Shown: in pieces, positions 32,381 to 41,442 of the stretch
Layout: every line of letters begins with the position of its first letter
Numbering within the stretch: the first letter of the stretch is position 1
NCBI GenBank assembly: GCA_002416505.1
Contig: DIAM01000021.1
Location: forward strand, 1 to 64,000
Direction: 5' to 3'
Source: Gammaproteobacteria bacterium UBA5078
GTDB lineage: Bacteria > Pseudomonadota > Gammaproteobacteria > Pseudomonadales > Pseudohongiellaceae
Length of the DNA: 64,000 nt
Notes under the pieces: generated by a model
Databases searched by the model: none
Told to the model about the DNA's origin: nothing
The model's input: the letters and a program-made list of their open reading frames with translations, nothing else
Program-made: the position numbers and the translations under genes

Positions 32381-34640
32381 GCAGGGCCGGGAAGAAGGTA
32401 AGATCGAGCAATAGGGCGAGCACCACGATCGGCACCAGCAGCGTGGCCGCCTGCTGAAAATACAGCGTGCTGGCGCCGATCAGCACGCAAGTGCCCAACG
32501 CCAGAACGGCGGTAGTGATGATCAGCGCCGGCCCCGCCTTCTCTAAGGCACGGTTGATCGCCTCGGGGGGCATTAAGCCCTCATCTCGGCTGGTCTGATA
32601 GGTGCTAAGCACATGCACCGTGTCATCCACCACCAAGCCAATACTGATGCTAAACAGCATCATCACGAAGGGGTCTATGCGCCCCACCAATAGCCCCCAC
32701 ACCCCGAACACCAATACCGCGGGCAGAAGATTCGGCAGCATGCTGAGCAGGCCGTAGTAGACACTGCGCATCCCGATTATCAGGGTCAGCGTAATCATGA
32801 TTAAGCTAAACGCATAACCTTGCAATAACTCCACCGTCACGGCCTTATCCATGCGCGCGAACAGCAGCGTGCTGCTGCCATGCAGGAGTGTGGCCGCGGG
32901 CAGTTGCCGCGCGAACTCCGCATCGATCTTCGCGCTAAGCTCTAGGATGCCCTGATTACTCTGCGTGCTCGTCGAGACGAAAACACGCAGCAGGCTAAAG
33001 TCTTCGTTGGCCAGGGTTTCGAGCGTGAAGTCGCTGGCCTGCGCCACGCTGTAATTGAACAGGGCGTCCTCCACCTCCGCAACCGTATCGGGGATGCGGT
33101 AGAAGGCGGCGTCGTTCTCGTTCATGCCCTGATTAACGGTCTTCACCACCTCTACAAGGCTAAGCACGCCGAGGATCTGATCTTGCTCACCGAGCCATGT
33201 CGAAAAACCCTCTAGGCGGCGCAAAAACTCCGGCTCGATCGTGCCGAATGGGGTCGCCACCTCGACGCCATAACTGAGCGCCGCGCCCCTATCCATGCGC
33301 TCACTCACCACCGTGTAGTAGTCGTGTAGGGGAGAGTCCTCGCTGATGAAGGAGGCGCGATCGAAATCGGTGTCATTGAGGAAGCTCAGCCCGAGGGACA
33401 CCGTGGCGAGTGCGCCCACGCCCAGCAGCAGTGCCCGGCCGCGCCTTGCCACCAGGCGCTGCGCTAGCCCAATACTGCTTGTGATGATGGCCATGCCGCC
33501 GCTCGGGGCGCGTTTGCCTAGACTCGTCTCGGGCAACAGCAACACGAACGCGGGCAGCGCGCCGAGCGTGAGCAGATAGGCGAACGCGACCCCGATCGCT
33601 ACGACGGTGCCGAAGGAGCTGATCGCGGGCGAGGATGCGAGATTGAGGCTGGCGAAGCCGATGAACGTGGTGATGGTCGCGAGACTAATCGGGCGCAGAT
33701 TGAAGCGCAGGCTCTGGCTCATGGCCGCAACGGGGGAGAGCCCCTGCAACAATGACTGCCTGAACAGCGAGATGATGTGCACGCTATCGGCCACGGCGAT
33801 CGTGACCACCACCAGAGGCGCCATGACCGAGATGGTATTAAAGGACTGCCCAGCCCAGGTCAACGCCCCGATCGTCATCAACACCGTGAGCAAGGCTACG
33901 CCGAGGATGCAGCAGCCTAGCGCGATCGAGCGGAAGCTCAGGCAGATGATGGCGGTGCACAGTAACAAGACCAGCGGCAGCAGGAAACTCAAGTCGCTGA
34001 TCATGGCGTCACGGTTGGACTGCTCGTAGTGTGCCTCGCTACTGACAAAGAAGGTCACGCCGGGGTGCCGCGCCTGCAGGCTCTGGATGAGGGCATCGCT
34101 AGCCTGCACGATCTCTCGACTCTCCTGCGCACTAATGCTCGTCTGACGCAAGCGCACGCTGGCCAGGGTGAGATCGAGACCCGGGGCGACATAGCTATTG
34201 TTCAGGAATGGGTCGGCGAGAACGCGTTGCCTGGCATCGCGTAAGTCCTGCTCTGTGAATTGAGTCTGCTGCGTCACCGTGCGTGGAAAAAGACTCTGAT
34301 CGCCGAAGGGCGACTGCCACGCCAGAATGGAATTCATCGAGAAGGCTAGCGGGATACTGCGAAACTCTCGATTCAGGTCCGCTAGCGCTAATAGGGTGTC
34401 CCGCTCGAACACCGCCCCGGAAGCGGGCACTAAGGCGAAGCTGATCTCGACCGGTGCCGGGAAGGTCTGCGCCATATGGTCGCGCTCTTGCAGATAGGGA
34501 TCGCTCTTGGTGAGCAGAACGCCAAGCGAGGTGTCGAAGCCGGCACGCGGGATGCCCAAGCCTAGCAAGACGGTGACTAGCAGACTCAGGGCCAAGAGGG
34601 CACCGCGCCTATCGATCAGGAATGACACTGCAGACTTCAT
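32334..34640 (-). CDS. Second RND/MMPL-family membrane transporter
   Basis: A 768-residue protein of the same general family as the convergent gene at 29978, but not a close copy. It has FDTSLGVLLTKSDPYLQERD in the first helix-loop, AIADSVHII-type and SIGLVVDDTVHVLSTY motifs in the two helix bundles, and a duplicated architecture. ATG 34640 is chosen over GTG 34652, which would add four residues. The substrate is unknown; a lipid or other hydrophobic compound is typical for the family. The gene is tail-to-tail with the other RND gene, with 47 bp of overlapping coding sequence. Confidence 0.87.
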   Translation of the reverse strand: MKSAVSFLIDRRGALLALSLLVTVLLGLGIPRAGFDTSLGVLLTKSDPYLQERDHMAQTFPAPVEISFALVPASGAVFERDTLLALADLNREFRSIPLAFSMNSILAWQSPFGDQSLFPRTVTQQTQFTEQDLRDARQRVLADPFLNNSYVAPGLDLTLASVRLRQTSISAQESREIVQASDALIQSLQARHPGVTFFVSSEAHYEQSNRDAMISDLSFLLPLVLLLCTAIICLSFRSIALGCCILGVALLTVLMTIGALTWAGQSFNTISVMAPLVVVTIAVADSVHIISLFRQSLLQGLSPVAAMSQSLRFNLRPISLATITTFIGFASLNLASSPAISSFGTVVAIGVAFAYLLTLGALPAFVLLLPETSLGKRAPSGGMAIITSSIGLAQRLVARRGRALLLGVGALATVSLGLSFLNDTDFDRASFISEDSPLHDYYTVVSERMDRGAALSYGVEVATPFGTIEPEFLRRLEGFSTWLGEQDQILGVLSLVEVVKTVNQGMNENDAAFYRIPDTVAEVEDALFNYSVAQASDFTLETLANEDFSLLRVFVSTSTQSNQGILELSAKIDAEFARQLPAATLLHGSSTLLFARMDKAVTVELLQGYAFSLIMITLTLIIGMRSVYYGLLSMLPNLLPAVLVFGVWGLLVGRIDPFVMMLFSISIGLVVDDTVHVLSTYQTSRDEGLMPPEAINRALEKAGPALIITTAVLALGTCVLIGASTLYFQQAATLLVPIVVLALLLDLTFFPALLMRFDRSSSDPSAAE

Positions 34641-34789
34641 TGTATTGCGCACTCACACTTTGGATTGAAGCGGCTTGAAGCATAGAATTTACGCGCCTAG
34701 ATTGAAAGCGCTATTCAAGCCCACGGCCATATGGAATGCTCATTACGCTACGCCAATATTGTGCTTAGCTTACAAAATGGATCGAAGGC

Positions 34790-35689
34790 TTATTCATAAG
34801 AGGCCGATACCTCAAGAGTCTGTCCGCCAATACCTTCGTAGACTGTCTTGGTGAACATGCCCGAGCGTACAAGAATCGGCGCCATGTAAGACCCGGAGCT
34901 GATCAAATCCCCAGAGCGTAGTCGCTCTCCCTTGCGCCTTAATTCTTCGAGGACCACGAGCACTCCACGCAGCGGGTTAGCGCCCAGATAAGAACCACTC
35001 TCATCGGCTAGCACACGCCCCTCCCCGTCGATAAAGCGTACCCGCATAGTCTCCAGTGAGCGCAGAAACTCCGGCGTGTCCTCTACGGCTACGCTTTGAC
35101 CGATGACACCCCAGCGCGGCAGCAAGTTTGAAGCCTGCATGAGGAAGGGATTGGCCGGGTTGTTGTTGAACAGAGGCGCGGGCACCTCGATAAAGGCATA
35201 GACCCTATCGATGTGCGAGAGCACTTCCTCTAGTGTGCTCGCCTCATTAATGGCGCTGTCGCTGACTCGAAACAGAATATCGGGTTCGGTGATTAATATG
35301 CGGGCAGAATCTAGTGGAATAGTGGCGCCGTCAGGCAAGAAATTGCTGACATACATGACCCCCACCATAGGCCGATCGACTCCTTCAAGTGCCGCATTGA
35401 CCGGGTCCAAGCCGACAACCTTATAGGCGGCGCGTGGCAGCAACTCGTCGAAGTGCGCAATCACTTCGTCACGCAGTTCACGGGCGATGTCCATCGAGGT
35501 GATTTTCGCAGCATAGCAGGCCGTCATCTCGTTACTCAGCATGCTGCGCGCCTGCCATGTAGCAAGCATCAACTCGCTCCATTGGTCCAGAGCACATTCG
35601 CTTTGCTCTTGCGCTTGTGATGTCGATGCGGACGCACCCAACAGAGCCGAGAGTGTAATTGCGAAGATGGAGAGGGTCAGATTGTGCAT
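34790..35689 (-). CDS. Exported 2-keto-4-pentenoate hydratase-like protein
   Basis: A 299-residue protein with a signal peptide ending near ASTSQAQE. The mature sequence follows the MhpD/FAH-type fold: YKVVGLDPVNAALEGVDRPMVGVMYVSNFL, then TEPDILFRVSD, VYAFIEVPAPLF, and LGANPLRGVLVVLEELRRKGERLRSGDLISSGSYM. Known relatives are cytoplasmic and hydrate 2-hydroxypentadienoate in aromatic breakdown, with metal ligands in an ExE...E pattern; here the pair reads EPD and the third is the Glu in FIEVP. Export is unusual, and the reaction is unknown. Two Cys near the mature N terminus (ECALD and TACYA) could form a disulfide. Confidence 0.75.
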   Translation of the reverse strand: MHNLTLSIFAITLSALLGASASTSQAQEQSECALDQWSELMLATWQARSMLSNEMTACYAAKITSMDIARELRDEVIAHFDELLPRAAYKVVGLDPVNAALEGVDRPMVGVMYVSNFLPDGATIPLDSARILITEPDILFRVSDSAINEASTLEEVLSHIDRVYAFIEVPAPLFNNNPANPFLMQASNLLPRWGVIGQSVAVEDTPEFLRSLETMRVRFIDGEGRVLADESGSYLGANPLRGVLVVLEELRRKGERLRSGDLISSGSYMAPILVRSGMFTKTVYEGIGGQTLEVSASYE

Positions 35690-36067
35690 AGTGATTTGAC
35701 TCTTGGTAATTTAGCTAAAAGAATGAACTACAAATGAAATTAGGCTACAGCAAAGAGTCCAGCGCTTACAGTTAAAACCGCTCTGAACGGGCAAATGCCT
35801 TACTGCGGCCGCGCTGCGCTAATTTGACATGGGCGAGGCCAAATGCGACCCTCAGGGCACATGCCAATAAACGTCAGGCACGTATTCGCCTTAATACCGA
35901 AGGCACGCTGTCCACAAGAACAGCACTCTCATCCTCCGTGCCCTGTCGACCCAATAATAAGCATACATCGCGTATTTGAACCGTGGGAGCCCTCCGCACA
36001 CCCGTGCTGCAAGACAACTCCCACGACTCGAATGTCCAATGAGCCCACTCAGCAAACTGGAGAAAAT
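35690..36067. other. Non-coding gap before the coiled-coil gene
   Basis: The segment between the divergent hydratase-like and coiled-coil genes. Open frames across it have no ribosome-binding site and no family resemblance. No repeat, tRNA or clear promoter was recognised. Confidence 0.3.
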
Positions 36068-36352
36068 ATGAAAACTAAAAAAGAGATCGAAAGAAAACTC
36101 GAGGAACAATTGGATTCGCTAAGCAAGCAGATCGACACACTCGAGGCGAAGATGAAGCGGGAGCAGGATCGAGCTAGCGAGCTAGAGCGCAAGGCCGTCC
36201 TCAATCTCATCGCCATGCGCAGCAAGGCGCAGACCAAGCTGCATAGTTTCAAGGAATCCGGAGAGGATACATGGGAAGAGCTCAGCGGTGCACTTGAGCA
36301 ATATTGGGACAGCCTAGGCAAAGAGTTGAAGGCATATGAAGGCAAGCTATAG
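36068..36352 (+). CDS. Small coiled-coil protein (sll1863-like stress family)
   Basis: A 94-residue, highly charged, alpha-helical protein starting at ATG 36068 behind GGAG at ~36058. Heptad-like coiled coil covers most of its length (EEQLDSLSKQIDTLEAKMKR, then KAQTKLHSFKESGEDTWEEL). The final part, DTWEELSGALEQYWDSLGK, resembles the C-terminal helix of small sll1863-type stress-response proteins. It has no signal peptide. A strong terminator follows. Function is not known. Confidence 0.75.
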   Translation: MKTKKEIERKLEEQLDSLSKQIDTLEAKMKREQDRASELERKAVLNLIAMRSKAQTKLHSFKESGEDTWEELSGALEQYWDSLGKELKAYEGKL

Positions 36353-36414
36353 GAACGCCTCGACACTGCACAACAGCACGACGATGTAGTCGCCGAGGTA
36401 GCGCAATCTCTGTC

Positions 36415-36450
36415 GGGCCTAGGGTGGCTAAAATCCTAGGCCCGATTTTT
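36415..36450 (+). terminator. Intrinsic terminator after the coiled-coil gene
   Basis: GGGCCTAGG (36415-36423) pairs perfectly with CCTAGGCCC (36435-36443) around an 11-nt loop, followed by GATTTTT. On the other strand there is no T-run after the stem. Confidence 0.85.
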
Positions 36451-38300
36451 CATGCACTGACTTCGGTGTCAGCCTCAGGCTTAGCTGGTTCGACCTCACG
36501 ACTCAGCGAGATCACGGGGATCGCCAAGCTAAACAGGAAGCCTAGTAAGAGAATCCACAGACTCGTGCTGAACATCGCAGTGATCGCATTAGAGAAGGCA
36601 AGCTTGACGCCCGTCTCTACGCTGGCCACCGTCTCATCGACGCGACTCGCGAACAAGCCTCGGATTACGCCTACTCGCTGCTGGATCTGCGCGGCAGGCA
36701 AGGCATCCGCCGCGGAACGGGGCAGTTGTTCCTTTATCTGATCTGGCACTAGCGCGTTTTGCTGCAGTTGTGCGATAGCCCCCTCGTCGCCCCCATACGC
36801 TAGCTCTAAGGTGGAGGCCAGCGCATCGAAGGAACCCTCAATGCGCACACGCAATGCACCTGGATTCATTACCGAATTCTGCGCCTGACTCATATCGAAG
36901 CCTTGCCCCGTCGCCGAAGCCATCATTGGCAATTGCTTCGGCAGCTCCGCAGAAAGGTTTAAAGTAAGTAGGGTGCCGAACAACGCCATGCCAACCGTGT
37001 TGCCAATCTGGCGGAAGAATTGCGTCGAACTGGTCGCCACTCCGATCTGCGAAGATGGGAAAGCGCTCTGCACCACGAGGTTCACAAGGCTCTGCGATGG
37101 GCCAAGGCCTATGCCTACCACCACCATGCGCAGGGCGAGGTCGAGCAGGCTCGTCTGCGGCCCTATGCCGCTAAGCAAGAACACACCCAAGAGCAGGATG
37201 AAGGCGCCGCCGACCAAGTAAGGTTTGTAGTGCCCGGTGCGTGAAACCATACGGCCACTGACGATACTGCCGCCCATTAGGCCCAGCATGAGCGGGAACA
37301 TCGAGAAGCCGCTATTGGTCGCATTGACGCCGAGCACTACTTGCATGAACAGCGGCATGAACATGATCACACCGAGGAAGGCCATGCCAATCACGAATGA
37401 GGAGAGATTGGTGATCACGAAGACACGATTTCTAAATAGGTTCAGGGGCATGATCGCCTCCTTCGCCCGTGACTCTACGAATACGAACAGCACGAGGGAC
37501 ACTAGGCTCAGTGCGAACATGCTCAGCAAGATTGGCGAGGTCCACTCGTACTGCTGGCCACCCCAGGTAAGAGCGAGCAGGAAGGGAATGAACACCACGA
37601 GCAACAAGAAGGCACCTAAAAAATCGATGGCGCCGCGATTGCCATGATTTAAACGCGGAGTCTTAAACGCGATCATGCACAGGGCCAATATGCCAAGTGG
37701 TACGTTGGCATAGAACACCCAACGCCAGCCGGCGATCTCGTGACCGTTGATTGTGACTGTGGCGAAGTCGGTTAGGAATCCGCCCAGCGCCGGCCCAATG
37801 ATGCTCGCTATGCCAAAGATGGCGCCGAACAGGCCCATGAATTTCGCGCGCTGCATCGGCGGGTAGATGTCCGCGATGATGCCGATGGCGCTCGTGAACA
37901 GCGCCGCCCCGCCGATGCCCTTCACCGCCCGGAAGATGATGAGTTGATGCATGCCATCGCCCAGCAGGGGCAAGGTGCCGAACTCGCCGCTGATGCCACA
38001 TAACATGGAGCCAATCAGAAAAATGCTGATGCCGATTATTAGGATGAGTTTGCGCCCATACAGGTCGCCGAGCTTGCCGTAGATCGGCACCAACACGGTG
38101 GAGGCCAGCATATAGGAGGTGGTAACCCAGGCATAAAGCTCTAGGCCATTGAGCTCGGAGACGATGCGTGGCATGGCCGTGGAGAGTATGGTCATATCCA
38201 GAGCGGCGAGGAGGAATACGATCAGCAAAGCGATGAGCGTGGTGCGTTTATCCTTAGCGGATATGCTTACGCCAGATGCGAGTTCGGTCAATGTGAACAC
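36450..38300 (-). CDS. MFS multidrug efflux pump, DHA2 (EmrB/QacA) type
   Basis: About 616 residues with 14 predicted membrane helices. Motif A is GKLGDLYGRKLILI, the helix-1 motif is LAALDMTILSTAMPRIVSEL, and the helix-5 motif C region is GPALGGFLTDF. An extended C-terminal half carries a non-membrane insert (~residues 450-560) rich in Gln/Ala. It exports hydrophobic drugs or similar compounds using the proton gradient. The start is uncertain: GTG 38300 abuts AGAAGG, whereas TTG 38291 has ideal spacing from the same AAGAAGGTG. No periplasmic adaptor gene is adjacent. Confidence 0.92.
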   Translation of the reverse strand: MFTLTELASGVSISAKDKRTTLIALLIVFLLAALDMTILSTAMPRIVSELNGLELYAWVTTSYMLASTVLVPIYGKLGDLYGRKLILIIGISIFLIGSMLCGISGEFGTLPLLGDGMHQLIIFRAVKGIGGAALFTSAIGIIADIYPPMQRAKFMGLFGAIFGIASIIGPALGGFLTDFATVTINGHEIAGWRWVFYANVPLGILALCMIAFKTPRLNHGNRGAIDFLGAFLLLVVFIPFLLALTWGGQQYEWTSPILLSMFALSLVSLVLFVFVESRAKEAIMPLNLFRNRVFVITNLSSFVIGMAFLGVIMFMPLFMQVVLGVNATNSGFSMFPLMLGLMGGSIVSGRMVSRTGHYKPYLVGGAFILLLGVFLLSGIGPQTSLLDLALRMVVVGIGLGPSQSLVNLVVQSAFPSSQIGVATSSTQFFRQIGNTVGMALFGTLLTLNLSAELPKQLPMMASATGQGFDMSQAQNSVMNPGALRVRIEGSFDALASTLELAYGGDEGAIAQLQQNALVPDQIKEQLPRSAADALPAAQIQQRVGVIRGLFASRVDETVASVETGVKLAFSNAITAMFSTSLWILLLGFLFSLAIPVISLSREVEPAKPEADTEVSA

Positions 38301-38515
38301 CTTCTTAGTGCGGAAAAAAACTTGCCGGCCTTTCCAAAGCGAGGCCAGGGTTTACGCGCAAGCATCCGTGTTTACGAGCGGCGACATGCTACGCCTGCAA
38401 CCCTAGAGTGACAATCGACAATTCGCGCAATACGATTAAGCGCTAGCAAGTCTAGTTGGATGGAGTCAGCGTATTGCTATAGACAAGTCTGTCGACACCA
38501 GTAGGAGCAAGCCCT

Positions 38516-39016
38516 ATCGACACCATCATCATCAATTGGCTAGACGCGAATCGCGACTATGCGGCGCTATTGATTCCCGCGCTTGCCTTCGCCGAGGCCT
38601 GTGTGGGTGTGGGGCTATTCGTCTCGGGCCTGTTTCTATTCGGCGTAGCCACGGTGCTGGTGGAGACACAGGTTCTCAGCCTCTGGCAGATCGTTCCGCT
38701 CGCCTTTCTCGGCGCCCTACTCGGCGACCATACCGGCTATTATCTCGGCCGACACTTCGGCCCGCGCCTGCACCAGTTCCGGCTCGCACAACGTTACCGA
38801 GCGCAGATGGAGCGGGGCGAGCGGCTCATTCTCCGCCATGGCCCGAGCACGATATTCATCGGCCGCTTCATCCCCGCCATCCGTAGCCTATTGCCCGCCA
38901 TGCTCGGCGTCAGCGGTTTCGCGCGTGCCCGCTATAGCCTGCTGGACACCATCGCCTGTGGCTTATGGGCGGTGGCTCTGGCGGGGCTAGTGGCACTTAC
39001 GAGTGGTTTGATTTAG
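38516..39016 (+). CDS. DedA-family membrane protein, probable non-standard start
   Basis: A 166-residue integral membrane protein of the DedA/VTT family (GLFVSGLFLFG, then GALLGDHTGYYLGRHFG and FIGRFIPAIRSLLPAMLGVSGF, with the conserved ArgPro-type GRF-P motif). DedA proteins are linked to membrane potential and undecaprenyl-phosphate/lipid flipping. The frame is open from 38483 but contains no ATG, GTG or TTG until a TTG at 38570, which would cut off the amphipathic N terminus (NWLDANRDYAALLIPALAF). ATC at 38516, 8 nt after AGGAG (38503-38507), is the best placed start. A shortened protein from 38570 or a sequence error are alternatives. Confidence 0.78.
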   Translation: MDTIIINWLDANRDYAALLIPALAFAEACVGVGLFVSGLFLFGVATVLVETQVLSLWQIVPLAFLGALLGDHTGYYLGRHFGPRLHQFRLAQRYRAQMERGERLILRHGPSTIFIGRFIPAIRSLLPAMLGVSGFARARYSLLDTIACGLWAVALAGLVALTSGLI

Positions 39017-39198
39017 CCATCGGCCTCACCTTTGTTAAGAGCGGGCTAGCTTGATTCAGCAAGTTTAGTGCGTTAATGTCCATGCCAATGTGGTCACAAT
39101 GCGATAACGGCAGGACGCCTTATTCGCAGTACTAATTCAGCCCATCACGAAGACTGATAGTCCACCTCACTCCAATAATTATCATAAGAATTTACGCC

Positions 39199-40470
39199 AT
39201 GAACATACTCAAGAGAACCGTGTGCCTCCTGCGCTATATTCCTCCGTTTTGCTTAACGTTAGCAGTGCTCGGTGGGGGGCAAGCGTTCGCCCAAGACCCT
39301 ATCCGTATTGCGTTTATCGACCCACAGTCGGGCACCTTCGCGGCCACGGGCGAGAGCGGCTATTTGCAGCTACAGTTTGCCGCGGACTATTTCTACAACG
39401 ATAAGGGCGGCGTGCTCGGCGGCCGTAAGATCGAAGTCATCGCACTAGACAATAAGGGCAGCGCCGCGGACTCACAGCAGCAACTGCGCCGCGCCATCAG
39501 CGAAGGCATACAATACGTCGTCTCAGGCAATGGCTCCGCAGTCGCGAGCGCACTGAGTACCGCCATCGACCGGCACAACCGCCGCAACCCGGAGCAGCGC
39601 GTATTGTTCCTCAACTATGCGGCAGTAGACCCGATTCTCACTGGCGCCGACTGCAGCTTCTGGCACTTCCGCTTCGATGCCCATTCGGACATGAAGATGG
39701 ATGTGATGACCAGCCACATCGCCGCCAACCCCGACATCCATAGGGTCTATATCATTGGGCAGGATTACTCCTTCGGCAAGGCGGTAGGCGATGCCGCCAT
39801 CAGCATGTTGGCCGCTAAGCGCCCCGACATCGAGGTCGTCGGCAACGAGTTACACCCGATCGGCCAGGTCAAAGACTTCACCCCCTATGTCACCAAGATT
39901 GTCTCCTCCGGCGCCGATGCCATCATTACCGGCAATTGGGGCGGCGACATGGTCGCCCTTGGCCGCAGCATCATCGACGCGGGCCTCGATGTGCCGATCT
40001 ACACCTTCTATGCGGCCTATGATGGCATCACCGCCACCTTGGGTGAGGCGGGCAAAGACAAGATTCGCCTCGTCCACAACGACTACGCCAACCCGGTCAC
40101 CAGCGATGTGCGCAGGGCTTACACCGAGGCGTTCAAGGCCAAGTTCCCCCACAAAGACATCACCCAGCCGCGCCTAGCCACGGTGTTACAGATGCTAACG
40201 CTCGCGATGGAGGAGACCGGCGGTACCGATCCCTTCGCCATCGCCACGGCCATGGAAGACATGCGGGTGACTAATATAACGGGCGAGGAGGTGTGGATGC
40301 GCGGTGAGGACCACCAGGCCTTTCAGCCACTGTATATTTCCGTGCACACGGACGAGAACGTCGTGTTCGATGCAGACAACTCAGGTTTCGGCCTGGTCAC
40401 CGAATTCAGCGTGCCAGCGGCGGATACCATCTCCCCCAGCAGCTGCAATATGAATCGTCCACAACAGTAG
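39199..40470 (+). CDS. livK: Branched-chain amino acid-type ABC transporter substrate-binding protein
   Basis: A 423-residue periplasmic protein, signal peptide ending at AFAQDP. It has the type I LivJ/LivK fold: IRIAFIDPQSGTFAATGESG, GGVLGGRKIEVIALDNKGSA, VVSGNGSAVASALSTAI, YIIGQDYSFGKAVGDAA and DAIITGNWGGDMVALGRSI. First gene of a complete five-gene importer. The ligand is probably an amino acid or related compound; the sequence does not settle which. No urease genes are nearby, so a urea role is not supported. Confidence 0.9.
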   Translation: MNILKRTVCLLRYIPPFCLTLAVLGGGQAFAQDPIRIAFIDPQSGTFAATGESGYLQLQFAADYFYNDKGGVLGGRKIEVIALDNKGSAADSQQQLRRAISEGIQYVVSGNGSAVASALSTAIDRHNRRNPEQRVLFLNYAAVDPILTGADCSFWHFRFDAHSDMKMDVMTSHIAANPDIHRVYIIGQDYSFGKAVGDAAISMLAAKRPDIEVVGNELHPIGQVKDFTPYVTKIVSSGADAIITGNWGGDMVALGRSIIDAGLDVPIYTFYAAYDGITATLGEAGKDKIRLVHNDYANPVTSDVRRAYTEAFKAKFPHKDITQPRLATVLQMLTLAMEETGGTDPFAIATAMEDMRVTNITGEEVWMRGEDHQAFQPLYISVHTDENVVFDADNSGFGLVTEFSVPAADTISPSSCNMNRPQQ

Positions 40471-40490
40471 CCAGCGAGTCTTGCCCATAC

Positions 40491-41441
40491 ATGTTCGAAG
40501 TTATGATTTTCGCGACACTCAATGGACTCGTCACCGGCCTGCTGCTGTTCATGCTTGCCAGCGGTCTCACCCTCATCTTCAGCATGATGGGCGTGCTCAA
40601 TTTCGCCCACGCCAGCTTCTATATGCTGGGCGCCTACTTCGCCTACTCCATTAGCCTGTATTTAGGCTTCTGGCCTGCATTGATCGTCGCGCCGGTGCTC
40701 GTTGGGGTCTTAGGCGGCCTGATCGAGCGCTATGGTCTGCGCCGCGTGCACAAGTCTGGGCATGTCGCCGAACTGATCTTCACCTTCGGCCTCGCCTTCC
40801 TAATAGAGGAGGCTGTGCAGTTCTTCTGGGGCCGAGCGACTAAGGATTATCGCTCGCCGGACATCCTCGACTTCCCGCTGTTTACCCTGTTCGGCCAGAA
40901 TTTCCCTGCATACAAAGCCTTCATGATCTTCATCTCCATCGCCATCTTCATCGCCCTGTACTTCGTGCTTACTCGCACGCGCATCGGCATCATCATTCAG
41001 GCGGCGATCACGCATCCCCACACCGTCGCCAATCTCGGCCACAACGTGCCCTTGATCTTCATGGCGGTATTCGGCGTCGGCACCGGTCTCGCCGGGCTAG
41101 CCGGAGTAATCGCAGGCCCTGTACTCACCACCTTCCCGGGCATGGCGATGGTGCTCGGCAGCATCGTGTTTGTGATCGTAGTAATCGGTGGGCTAGGCTC
41201 ACTGGCGGGCGCCCTCGTGGCCTCCTTGTTGATCGGGCTTCTGCAGTCCTATGCCATCGCCTCGGACCTCGGCATGCCCGACCTGCTCAATTGGCTAGGC
41301 GTAAGCTTCGAACGCGACCACCCACTAAATGACATCTGGCGCCTTACCCTGCCCCAGATCGCGCCGATCCTGCCCTATCTGTTACTGGTATTGGTGTTGA
41401 TATTCCGCCCCTCCGGCCTCTTCGGCAAGCGGGAGAGCTGA
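40491..41441 (+). CDS. livH: Branched-chain amino acid ABC transporter permease (LivH)
   Basis: A 316-residue inner-membrane permease with about eight helices. The N-terminal LNGLVTGLLLFMLASGLTLIF, the NFAHASFYMLGAYFAY loop and the GGLGSLAGALVASLLIGLLQS block are family hallmarks. It begins 20 bp after livK with no strong Shine-Dalgarno sequence, and livM follows 1 bp after its stop, so the operon is tightly packed. Confidence 0.93.
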   Translation: MFEVMIFATLNGLVTGLLLFMLASGLTLIFSMMGVLNFAHASFYMLGAYFAYSISLYLGFWPALIVAPVLVGVLGGLIERYGLRRVHKSGHVAELIFTFGLAFLIEEAVQFFWGRATKDYRSPDILDFPLFTLFGQNFPAYKAFMIFISIAIFIALYFVLTRTRIGIIIQAAITHPHTVANLGHNVPLIFMAVFGVGTGLAGLAGVIAGPVLTTFPGMAMVLGSIVFVIVVIGGLGSLAGALVASLLIGLLQSYAIASDLGMPDLLNWLGVSFERDHPLNDIWRLTLPQIAPILPYLLLVLVLIFRPSGLFGKRES

Positions 41442-41442
41442 C

